A DNA stretch of 5,445 bases, from the NCBI GenBank assembly GCA_900552545.1, contig USAL01000122.1, positions 1-5,445 on the forward strand, read 5' to 3'. The notes under the pieces were generated by a model. The model saw only the letters and a list, made by a program, of their open reading frames with translations, was not told where the DNA came from and did not search any database. How positions within the stretch are numbered: the stretch's first letter is position 1; each line of letters opens with the position of its first letter. The position numbers and the translations under genes were made by a program. Positions 1-5,169 of the stretch are shown one piece after another. Source of the stretch: an uncultured Sutterella sp. Lineage in GTDB: Bacteria > Pseudomonadota > Gammaproteobacteria > Burkholderiales > Burkholderiaceae_F.

Positions 1-239
1 ATCTTGAGCGTCTCGCGGGTGAAATGAAGATCAACTATGAACTCGCGCGCAATACCTTCCGCACGGTAAAGGTGGGCGGTGAGCTCGTCGACGTCATCCG
101 CGCCGGCGAAAAGGATCTTCGGAGCATCTTCGAATTCGAGCCTCCGAAGCTTGAGGCCTTCTACGACAAGAAGCTGCGCGAGGAGTTCGACGCCATCACG
201 GCCGAGCTCAAGGCTCCCAGAAAGGGTCGCAGGCACTAA
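1..239 (+). CDS. C-terminal part of an unrecognised protein
   Basis: The reading frame is open from the left edge (first full codon at position 3) to a TAA at 237-239, so this is probably the tail of a longer gene that begins outside the window. An ATG at 24 is possible as a start, but no convincing Shine-Dalgarno precedes it and the codons before it read naturally (LERLAGE). The visible 79 residues are charged and soluble, with many Lys, Arg and Glu. They contain the segment IFEFEPPKLEAFYDKKL and end in a basic tail (KAPRKGRRH). No signal peptide, membrane segment or catalytic motif is visible. G/C-ending codons dominate, as in the neighbouring real genes, which supports coding. The gene converges with queC, with 141 bp between the stop codons. 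I do not recognise the family and assign no function. Confidence 0.6.
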   Translation, partial: LERLAGEMKINYELARNTFRTVKVGGELVDVIRAGEKDLRSIFEFEPPKLEAFYDKKLREEFDAITAELKAPRKGRRH

Positions 240-283
240 AAAGAGGGATCCGTCCCCGCCTGCGCCTGCGTCCGCTTTCGGAC
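238..283 (-). terminator. weak candidate terminator downstream of queC
   Basis: Read on the minus strand, a short hairpin with arms GTCCG/CGGAC (270-283) is followed by a second small hairpin with arms GGGA/TCCC (245-256). That one runs into a TCTTTTT tract (238-244). The stems are only 5 and 4 bp, so this is a weak intrinsic-terminator candidate. Its position between convergent genes, about 100 nt past the queC stop, is right for a terminator. No better candidate was seen in 240-380. Confidence 0.25.
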
Positions 284-380
284 ATGGCCTTCTTTCCCCG
301 CTGGTTCAAGCACGGCGCGCCGCAAAGGCCGCCGCCCGCCATCCCCTGCTCTGCCGTCTTTTTCCTGCGTCGGCCTGTCC

Positions 381-1130
381 TCAGGACTTTGCGTCGGCTC
401 GACGCTCAAGGTATTCCTGCCAGCCCCTCGCGCGCAGCCTGCAGGCCGGGCACTCGCCGCATCCGTAGCCCCAGTCGTGAAGCACGTCGTGCACGCCCAT
501 GTAGCAGGTGTGCGTCTCGGTGCGGATGAGTTCAACCAGCGCGTCGCCGCCAAGCTCATGCGCAAGCTCCCAGGTCTCTCCCTTATCGAGCCACATGAGC
601 GGCGTTTCGATCACAAGCGGCGCATCAAGTCCGAGCGAAAGGGCTACCTGCAGGCTCTTCAAGGTATTGTCGCGGCAGTCGGGGTAGCCCGAGAAGTCCG
701 TCTCGCACATGCCTCCGACGAGCACCGAGGCGTCGCGCCGGTAGGCAACCGCCGCAGCGTAGGTGAAGAACAGCAGATTTCGTGCCGGCACGAACGTGTT
801 CGGCAGTCCGTTCTTCTCAAAGGCAATCGCCTTTTCGCGCGTGAGCGAACAGTCGCTAATGGTGCCCAGAGACCGCATGTCGAGCATGTGATCGTCTCCG
901 AGCCTCTCGGCAAACTCACCATCAAGTTCACGCAGACGCGCAAGCACCTTCCTGCGGCACGCAAGCTCCACGCTGTGGCGCTGCCCGTAGTCAAAACCCA
1001 CTGTTTCCACAGCACGGTAGCGGCGCAGCGCCCAGGCCAGGCACGTGGTCGAATCTTGTCCGCCGCTAAAGAGCACGATCGCCTTCCTGTCCCGCGTGCC
1101 CGCTGCGGGCCTGATGTCGTTTGTCGTCAT
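381..1130 (-). CDS. queC: 7-cyano-7-deazaguanine (preQ0) synthase QueC
   Basis: QueC uses ATP and ammonia to convert 7-carboxy-7-deazaguanine to preQ0, the nitrile precursor of queuosine in tRNA; it is a cytosolic zinc enzyme. The 249-residue product has the PP-loop SGGQDST at residues 22-28, FDYGQRH at 46-52, a VPARN motif near 114-118, and GGMCETDFSGYPDCR at 139-153. A C-terminal zinc site is formed by C209, C224, C227 and C230 (TCY...GYGCGECPACRLRA). Length is close to the family norm (about 220-250). The ATG at 1130 is preferred: AGGA lies just upstream, although only 2 nt away, and the first 15 residues form a plausible leader to the beta strand before the PP-loop. A longer in-frame GTG start at 1193 would add 21 unconserved-looking residues and is less likely. 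queC stands alone here, with no queD, queE or queF beside it, and is separated from the upstream nrdB gene by a terminator. Confidence 0.96.
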   Translation of the reverse strand: MTTNDIRPAAGTRDRKAIVLFSGGQDSTTCLAWALRRYRAVETVGFDYGQRHSVELACRRKVLARLRELDGEFAERLGDDHMLDMRSLGTISDCSLTREKAIAFEKNGLPNTFVPARNLLFFTYAAAVAYRRDASVLVGGMCETDFSGYPDCRDNTLKSLQVALSLGLDAPLVIETPLMWLDKGETWELAHELGGDALVELIRTETHTCYMGVHDVLHDWGYGCGECPACRLRARGWQEYLERRADAKS

Positions 1131-1191
1131 TTTCCTAGTTCGCCTGAAAGAATCCCAAAGTCCGGTTACGGCGTTGTAGGTTGTCAAAACC

Positions 1192-1219
1192 ACCGTCCGC
1201 CGAGCCCGGCTCGGGCGGT
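1192..1219. repeat. GC-rich hairpin upstream of queC, possible terminator or leader structure
   Basis: A 7-bp perfect inverted repeat CCGAGCC/GGCTCGG (1200-1214, one central base) is extended by an outer ACCG/CGGT pairing across a 3-nt bulge. On the plus strand it is followed by ATTTT, and on the minus strand by GGTTTTG. It therefore resembles a weak bidirectional terminator, or a backup terminator for the nrdAB transcript. It lies directly upstream of the TTGACA at 1182-1187 and about 60 bp before the queC start. Confidence 0.45.
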
Positions 1220-1305
1220 ATTTTCACACATTCGCGCGAGGCCGCGCACCCGAAGCGGCCCTGCAAAAGCGACCCGTCGCAATAGCACCGCGTCACGGCG
1301 GCAGC

Positions 1306-1331
1306 AAAAACCCCGGGCGACGAGCCCGGGG
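1306..1331 (-). terminator. rho-independent terminator of the nrdA-nrdB transcript
   Basis: A perfect 8-bp GC stem (CCCCGGGC at 1311-1318, GCCCGGGG at 1324-1331) with a 5-nt loop is followed on the minus strand by TTTTTGCTG (T-run complement at 1306-1310). This is a textbook intrinsic terminator about 120 nt past the nrdB stop codon. It separates nrdAB from queC. Confidence 0.9.
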
Positions 1332-1451
1332 CTGAGAATCTGTCGAGTGCCGTTGTGCCGCTGGACAGGCGCTGCGAGCCGATTCGCGGCGACCTTTCCC
1401 GCCCTCGCCCCGCGGACGCCCGGGGTTTTCGAAGTCCGGTCGACAGGCAGG

Positions 1452-2477
1452 TTATTTGGGCGCCTTTTCGGGCGTCAGCGCAAACCCCTCCGAGGCCTTG
1501 CCCCAGACATCTGCCCAGTCTCCGGTCAGTGCACCCTTGGCGTAGTCCACCACACGGTTTTCAAAGAAGTTGGTGTGCGTGACGCCGAGCATGGCATCCA
1601 CCCAGCCGAGCGGATTCTTGGCGACGCCGAAAATCGCCTTCATGCCCATGGCCGTGAGGCGCCGGTCGGCGATGTAGCGGATGTAGTGCTTGACTTCCTC
1701 GGGCGAGAGCTTTTGCATCTCGTGCACGCCGAAGGCGAGCTCGATGAAGCGGTCCTCAAGCTCGACCATCTTTTCGGCGATGCCGTAGATCTCGCTTTTG
1801 AGCGCATCGGTCCAGAGCTCAGGATTCTGCGCGATGTACTCGCGAAAGAGCCGGATCATCGACTCGGTATGAAGCGTCTCGTCGTTGATCGACCAGGCGA
1901 TGATCTGCCCCATGCCGCGCATGGTGCCGTTGCGCGTGAAGTTGAGCAGCATCACGAAGCTCGAAAAAAGCTGCATGCCCTCGGTAAAGCCCGAAAAGGC
2001 CGCCATCTTGGCCGCAATGCTTTCGTTCTCGTTGAGGCGCAGCCCGTGGAAGTAGTCGTGCTTGTCGGCCATCGCCTGATACTGCAGGAACTCGTTGTAG
2101 ATCGCCTCGGGCATGCCGAGCGTCTCGATCAGATGCGAGTATGCGGCAATGTGCACCGCCTCGCGCGCGGCAAAGCTCGAGAGCATCATGCGGATCTCGG
2201 GCTGCGCGAACGCAGGCAGATACGTGTGCACATAGGCTGAGCTCACGTCGATGTCGCCCTGCGTGAAGAAGCGAAAGACCTTCGTGAGAAAGTCCCGCTC
2301 CGAGTCGCTCAGGCGATTTCGCCAGTCCTTGACGTCCTCGACCATCGGCACCTCGGTCCAGAGCCAGTGCATCTGTTCGCTCTGCATGAACGCGTCGTAG
2401 GCCCAGGGATAGGCAAAGGGCTTGTAATAGTCGCGCGTTTCGGTCAAAAGCGTGTGTTTTTTCGATTCGTGATTCAT
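1452..2477 (-). CDS. nrdB: class I ribonucleotide reductase beta subunit (radical-generating)
   Basis: NrdB is the ferritin-like subunit that houses the dinuclear metal centre and tyrosyl radical, which starts reduction of ribonucleoside diphosphates in NrdA. All expected residues are present in the 341-residue product: D75, E106, H109, E166, E200 and H203 as metal ligands, and Y113 as the radical tyrosine, in the pattern E-A-V-H-I-A-A-Y. The D-to-E spacing of 31 residues and E-x2-H-x3-Y match E. coli NrdB (D84, E115, H118, Y122), which points to a tyrosyl-radical (class Ia-like) type. The protein is shorter than E. coli NrdB (376), and its N terminus begins almost directly with the helical core (PFAYPWAYDAF), leaving no room for an ATP-cone. 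The C terminus ends in SEGFALTPEKAPK, unlike the acidic-hydrophobic tail of E. coli. The ATG at 2477 has only a weak GGA about 14 nt upstream. It lies 108 bp behind nrdA on the same strand, as its second gene. Confidence 0.96.
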   Translation of the reverse strand: MNHESKKHTLLTETRDYYKPFAYPWAYDAFMQSEQMHWLWTEVPMVEDVKDWRNRLSDSERDFLTKVFRFFTQGDIDVSSAYVHTYLPAFAQPEIRMMLSSFAAREAVHIAAYSHLIETLGMPEAIYNEFLQYQAMADKHDYFHGLRLNENESIAAKMAAFSGFTEGMQLFSSFVMLLNFTRNGTMRGMGQIIAWSINDETLHTESMIRLFREYIAQNPELWTDALKSEIYGIAEKMVELEDRFIELAFGVHEMQKLSPEEVKHYIRYIADRRLTAMGMKAIFGVAKNPLGWVDAMLGVTHTNFFENRVVDYAKGALTGDWADVWGKASEGFALTPEKAPK

Positions 2478-2540
2478 TTTGTTTATCTATCCGGGGATCC
2501 GAACGAACTTGCGGCATCCCCCTGAAATCTCCATCTCTCT

Positions 2541-2569
2541 CCGGCGGCCGCTGTCGGAACGTCCGCCGG
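2541..2569 (-). repeat. hairpin between nrdA and nrdB
   Basis: The arms CCGGCGG (2541-2547) and CCGCCGG (2563-2569) form a perfect 7-bp GC stem with a 15-nt loop inside the 108-bp nrdA-nrdB gap. No T-tract follows on the minus strand, so it is not an intrinsic terminator. It could stabilise the nrdA 3' end or modulate the NrdA:NrdB ratio. The role is inference. Confidence 0.45.
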
Positions 2570-2585
2570 GGCGATCCCGCGCCGG

Positions 2586-4361
2586 CTAGCCTTCGCAGGC
2601 CAGACACGTGCTGTCTTCGAGCACCTCGCGCATGTTGATGTCTTCCTCGATGCGGCGCCGCTCAAGCGCCACGCCGACGCGGTCAGCCTTGCGCAGCTTG
2701 TCGCTGCGGCAGTAGTAAAGGCTCTTCAAGCCCTTCTTCCAGGCAAGGAAGTGACAGGCATGCAGATACGGAATCGAGACGTCGGCCGCAAAGAAGAGGT
2801 TCACCGACTGGCCCTGGTCGATATAGGGTTGGCGGTCGGCCGCAAGTTCAATGATCCAGCGCTGATTCAGCTCCTGCGCGGTCTTGAAGACGTCGCGCGT
2901 AGCGCGGGGAATGGCCTCGATATGCTGCACGCTGCCGTCGTGGGCGATGATGTCGGCCCACACTTCATCGGTGTTCATGTGCAGGCGCTCAAGTTCCTCA
3001 ACGAGGTAGCGGTTCTTGACGATGTGCGCACCCGAAATCGTATCCTGACGATAGACGTTGGCGCGGCGCGGCTCGATCGAGGGGCTCGTGTTGCCGCAGA
3101 TCAGACTTGAGGAGGCATTGGGCGCCACGGCGTTCCAGTGCGAGAAGCGCCGTTCGACGCCTGCGGCCTTGGCGTCCGGGCAGGCGCCGCGAATCTTGCA
3201 CAGACGGGCGTCAGCCGCCGCGCAACACTTTTGAATGTGCGCAAAGATCTGCTTGTTCAAAGCCTTGGCCATGGCGCAGTCGAAGGGAATGCCCTTCTTC
3301 TGGAAATAGGCGTGCAGTCCCATGGCGCCGAGTCCCACCGAACGCTCACGCTCGGCCGAACGACGGGCGCGCACGATCGTCTCGGGCGCATGGTCGATGA
3401 AGTACTGTAGCACGTTGTCAAGAAACTCCATCGCATCATTGATGAAGTTCGGATCATCCTTCCACTCGTCGAAGTGTTCCAGATTCACCGAACTCAGACA
3501 GCAGACTGCGGTTCGGTCCGCGTTCGTTGGCAGAAAGATTTCCGTGCACAGGTTCGAGCCGTTGATCTTCAGGCCCTGGGCCTTGAGCCAAGAAGGAAGC
3601 ACACGGTTGGCTGTATCCGTAAAGACGAGGTAGGGCTCGCCCGTCTGCATACGCAGCTCGAGAATTCGCTGCCAGATGTCGCGGGCGCTTGCCACCTCCA
3701 CGACCTTGCCGGTGTGCGGATCGATCAGCGGCCAGGAATCGTCGGCGTCGCGGTCAAGCATGCTCTGCTCAATCTTGCGCATGAATGCGTCGCTCACGTT
3801 GATGCCGTGATGCAGATTGAGCGTGCGCATGTTCTGATCACCCGTGGGCTTTCTCATCTCGATGAACTGGATGATGTCAGGGTGACTGATGTCGAGAAAC
3901 GCAGCGTACGAGCCGCGGCGCGTCGTCCCCTGACGGTACGCCAGACAGGCCGCGTCATAAACCTTGAGGTGCGGCATCACGCCCACGCTTTTTTCATCGG
4001 CGCTGCGAATGCCCAGATGAATGCCGACGCCGCCGCCGAGCATGGAAAGGCAGTTCACCTCGGTGAGAGTCTGCAGCAGGCCCCCGGCGCTGTCCTGCAT
4101 ATAGGAAAGAAAGCAACTCACGGGCAGTCCGCGCTTCATGCGCCCGAAGGAGAGCACGGGCGTTGAAAACGACAGCCACTGCTTGCTCGCGTAGTCGTAG
4201 ATGCGCTGTGCGTGCGCATCGTCGGTCGCAAAAGTCTGCGCGACAAAGGCAAGCCGCTCCTGCGGGCTTTTTTCATCCTCGCGCATGTAGCTCTCGCGCA
4301 GACGCACCATCCCGAGCTCGTCAAAGAGCGCGTCCCGGGACAAATCAATTTTCACGGTCAT
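2586..4361 (-). CDS. nrdA: class I ribonucleotide reductase alpha subunit (catalytic), short form without ATP-cone
   Basis: NrdA reduces ribonucleoside diphosphates to deoxyribonucleotides with NrdB as radical donor. The 591-residue product shows the catalytic N270-L-C272-T-E274 motif (NLCTEIFLP; E. coli N437, C439, E441), the redox pair C83 (LPVSCFLSY) and C287 (AVCCLSSVNL), and the radical-transfer pair Y549-Y550 (SLYYCRSDK). A C-terminal swinging-arm CxxC (C586, C589; TCLACEG) is also present. The segment YRQGTTRRGSYAAF (142-155) corresponds to specificity loop 2. E. coli NrdA has 761 residues; here about 170 are missing, chiefly at the N terminus. No ATP-cone is present, so the usual dATP overall-activity site is absent. 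This size and the CCLSSVNL signature recall phage and some proteobacterial or Bacteroidetes NrdA. ATG 4361 is chosen as the first ATG; a TTG at 4415 is in frame but lies inside the promoter and operator zone. No Shine-Dalgarno is seen; the leader is pyrimidine-rich. Confidence 0.96.
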   Translation of the reverse strand: MTVKIDLSRDALFDELGMVRLRESYMREDEKSPQERLAFVAQTFATDDAHAQRIYDYASKQWLSFSTPVLSFGRMKRGLPVSCFLSYMQDSAGGLLQTLTEVNCLSMLGGGVGIHLGIRSADEKSVGVMPHLKVYDAACLAYRQGTTRRGSYAAFLDISHPDIIQFIEMRKPTGDQNMRTLNLHHGINVSDAFMRKIEQSMLDRDADDSWPLIDPHTGKVVEVASARDIWQRILELRMQTGEPYLVFTDTANRVLPSWLKAQGLKINGSNLCTEIFLPTNADRTAVCCLSSVNLEHFDEWKDDPNFINDAMEFLDNVLQYFIDHAPETIVRARRSAERERSVGLGAMGLHAYFQKKGIPFDCAMAKALNKQIFAHIQKCCAAADARLCKIRGACPDAKAAGVERRFSHWNAVAPNASSSLICGNTSPSIEPRRANVYRQDTISGAHIVKNRYLVEELERLHMNTDEVWADIIAHDGSVQHIEAIPRATRDVFKTAQELNQRWIIELAADRQPYIDQGQSVNLFFAADVSIPYLHACHFLAWKKGLKSLYYCRSDKLRKADRVGVALERRRIEEDINMREVLEDSTCLACEG

Positions 4362-4377
4362 AGTCAAAGCAGGGAAG

Positions 4378-4393
4378 GAACAATATTTTGTGC
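4378..4393 (-). promoter_or_regulatory. NrdR box, proximal
   Basis: On the minus strand GCACAAAATATTGTTC matches the NrdR-box consensus acaCwAtATaTwGtgt at 12 of 16 positions, including every strongly conserved base. It lies 16-31 bp upstream of the nrdA ATG, at about +5 to +20 of the inferred transcript. NrdR is the ATP/dATP-sensing repressor of ribonucleotide reductase genes; the nrdR gene itself is not in the window. Confidence 0.75.
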
Positions 4394-4404
4394 AAAGTCC
4401 CGAG

Positions 4405-4434
4405 ATAATACACAAGCCATAGTGCCTCTGTCAG
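4405..4434 (-). promoter_or_regulatory. sigma70-type promoter of nrdA-nrdB
   Basis: On the minus strand CTGACA (4429-4434; 5 of 6 to TTGACA) is followed, after 18 bp, by TATTAT (4405-4410; 5 of 6 to TATAAT). The predicted start is near 4397, giving a leader of roughly 36 nt before the nrdA ATG. The distal NrdR box lies between the two hexamers and the proximal box just downstream of the start, a geometry suited to repression. Confidence 0.7.
4410..4425 (-). promoter_or_regulatory. NrdR box, distal
   Basis: On the minus strand GCACTATGGCTTGTGT matches acaCwAtATaTwGtgt at 12 of 16 positions; both half-sites (CACTAT and TTGTGT) are good and only the central bases deviate. Its offset from the proximal box is exactly 32 bp (about three helical turns), the spacing known for paired NrdR boxes. 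It sits in the promoter spacer and touches the -10. Confidence 0.75.
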
Positions 4435-4455
4435 CCGTCGACCGACGGATTGACA
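4429..4455. repeat. 27-bp imperfect palindrome overlapping the nrdA -35
   Basis: Nested arms are visible: TGTCA (4429-4433) with TGACA (4451-4455), and CCGTCG (4435-4440) with CGACGG (4443-4448) around a 2-bp centre. The arms are offset by one extra base on the right. The site covers the -35 hexamer and extends upstream, where an activator or second repressor could bind. No regulator family was recognised. Confidence 0.5.
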
Positions 4456-4737
4456 CCCTACTTTCGGAGAAGAGGAGCGCAAAATCAGTCCCCGCCCCTG
4501 CCTGATAGTGCAGGTAAAAAATAGGGGTTCCCGCCGTACACCGCCTTTTCAGGGCAGTGAGCGAGACGTGGATCATCCCGCCGCAGCAACTCAACCTCAC
4601 CAACCGCTCCCGTTATGGCCGGATTTCATAAAGCAACTCCCCCTTCTGCATGCAAGTCCGCCGCCAGCGCCTGCAACTGTATGGGGAACGACCGCCGAGA
4701 AGCCGCCGGTCAAGGACATCGACATTGTCGCCTCAAC

Positions 4738-4851
4738 CGAATCAACAAGTCTGCCATCGACATGGTCTATGCCCTGTCCAAAAAGGAGCGCCACACTCTG
4801 GTCGAGTGCATTGAGTCACGAAGCGGACTGCGGCAGCGTTCCTGCACTTGA
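4738..4851 (+). pseudogene. possible gene remnant with protein-like sequence
   Basis: In the frame ending at the TGA at 4849-4851, the codons from about 4738 read NRINKSAIDMVYALSKKE and continue with RHTLVECIESRSGL. This has amphipathic-helix character and natural-looking codons, unlike the rest of the spacer. No suitable start or ribosome binding site precedes it. Just upstream, a different frame reads TAEKPPVKDIDIV, which could be the same gene before a frameshift. The family is not recognised, and chance is a real alternative. Confidence 0.2.
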
Positions 4852-4970
4852 GAACTCGACATGGGCACCGATCAGCATGATCTGACTGAAATCAGACGCG
4901 ATCAAACGGGGTAGTCTTTCCCCGCCCCAATAATGCTGCAGACTCTGGCTCAAAGCGGAAGCTCATCAAA

Positions 4971-4987
4971 TGCTGAGCGACTCAGCA
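4971..4987. repeat. perfect 7-bp inverted repeat, operator or hairpin
   Basis: TGCTGAG (4971-4977) and CTCAGCA (4981-4987) are perfect inverted arms around CGA. On the minus strand it is followed by TTTGATG, too short a T-run for a confident terminator. A protein-binding operator for the divergent rhodanese gene, about 180 bp away, or an RNA hairpin are both possible. Confidence 0.5.
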
Positions 4988-5104
4988 ATCACGCATGATC
5001 GAAACCGTTCCCTTGCGCAAAGCCTCGGGCCGCGCGCAAAATCTGTGACTCAAGGTCTTCGGCCATGCAGGAGCGAATCCCGCACAACAACATCCGCGCA
5101 GCGT

Positions 5105-5121
5105 CTTCCCTCTCAGGGAAG
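5105..5121. repeat. inverted repeat upstream of the rhodanese gene (1 of 2)
   Basis: CTTCCCT (5105-5111) and AGGGAAG (5115-5121) are perfect arms around CTC. The site abuts a second palindrome directly, and both lie within 65 bp of the downstream start codon, in the expected promoter or leader zone. Confidence 0.5.
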
Positions 5122-5134
5122 CGGCACGGTGCCG
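5122..5134. repeat. inverted repeat upstream of the rhodanese gene (2 of 2)
   Basis: CGGCAC and GTGCCG are perfect 6-bp arms around a single G. It is contiguous with the preceding hairpin and ends 23 bp before the ribosome binding site of the rhodanese gene. It could be an operator or a leader RNA stem. Confidence 0.45.
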
Positions 5135-5157
5135 AACCAACCGTTGTTACTACTTTC

Positions 5158-5162
5158 AGGAG
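5158..5162 (+). promoter_or_regulatory. ribosome binding site of the rhodanese gene
   Basis: AGGAG lies 7 nt before the ATG at 5170, a near-ideal Shine-Dalgarno. It fixes the start of a gene that is otherwise cut by the window edge. Confidence 0.85.
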
Positions 5163-5169
5163 TCTGAAG

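Larger units (their letters stand above)
1131..1451. other. gene-free spacer between nrdB and queC
   Basis: No convincing gene lies in these 321 bases; the open frames here are low-complexity shadows. The spacer holds the nrdB-side terminator (1306-1331), a second GC-rich hairpin (1192-1219), and presumably the queC promoter. On the minus strand a perfect TTGACA hexamer sits at 1182-1187, but no good -10 hexamer follows at 16-18 bp spacing. The queC promoter is therefore not assigned. Confidence 0.6.
4456..5169. other. long gene-poor, palindrome-rich intergenic region
   Basis: About 700 bases between the divergent nrdA and rhodanese genes hold no convincing gene. The open frames here lack the G/C-ending codon bias of the flanking genes, have no proper start signals, and resemble no family. 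The region holds several inverted repeats. These include CCTGC/GCAGG (4497-4514) next to an A6 run, GATCA/TGATC (4870-4882), TCTGA/TCAGA (4881-4896) and CGGGG/CCCCG (4907-4924). The clearest ones, 4971-4987, 5105-5121 and 5122-5134, are listed separately. A short protein-like stretch lies at 4738-4827. A weak plus-strand promoter candidate is TTGCGC (5013-5018), 18 bp, CAAAAT (5037-5042). No tRNA, terminator with a good T-tract, or known riboswitch was found. Confidence 0.55.

Noticed and set aside
313..322. A 10-bp perfect palindrome CGGCGCGCCG
   Set aside because: Without a T-tract or flanking structure, such GC palindromes are expected by chance in GC-rich DNA.
477..2240. A 587-codon plus-strand open frame antisense to queC and nrdB
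   Set aside because: It overlaps two certain genes on the opposite strand, reads as low-complexity Arg/His/Val-rich sequence without a domain, crosses a terminator, and is a common artefact of GC-rich codon use.
1819..2607. A 262-codon minus-strand frame overlapping nrdB
   Set aside because: It is a frame-shifted reading of nrdB, Arg/Ala-rich, and lacks any motif.
3474..4166. A 230-codon plus-strand open frame inside nrdA
   Set aside because: It lies wholly antisense to a catalytic region of nrdA, with no ribosome binding site or recognisable domain.
4597..4725. A 42-residue minus-strand frame starting at an ATG preceded by GAGG, upstream of nrdA
   Set aside because: The Shine-Dalgarno spacing is tolerable, but codon use drifts, no family is recognised, and it competes with a protein-like reading on the other strand; it could be reconsidered if conserved in relatives.
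4508..4885. A 125-codon plus-strand frame in the intergenic region
   Set aside because: It starts with GTG without a ribosome binding site, is rich in Pro/Ser/Thr, and has mixed third positions unlike neighbouring genes.
4489..4928. A 10-bp direct repeat TCCCCGCCCC at 4489 and 4919
   Set aside because: It is short and low in complexity, and the flanks do not match; it is not evidence of a mobile element.
5066..5090. A GCGAATCCCGC stretch resembling a tRNA T-arm
   Set aside because: No matching acceptor or D arm lies upstream, the T-stem does not pair, and there is no anticodon arm.
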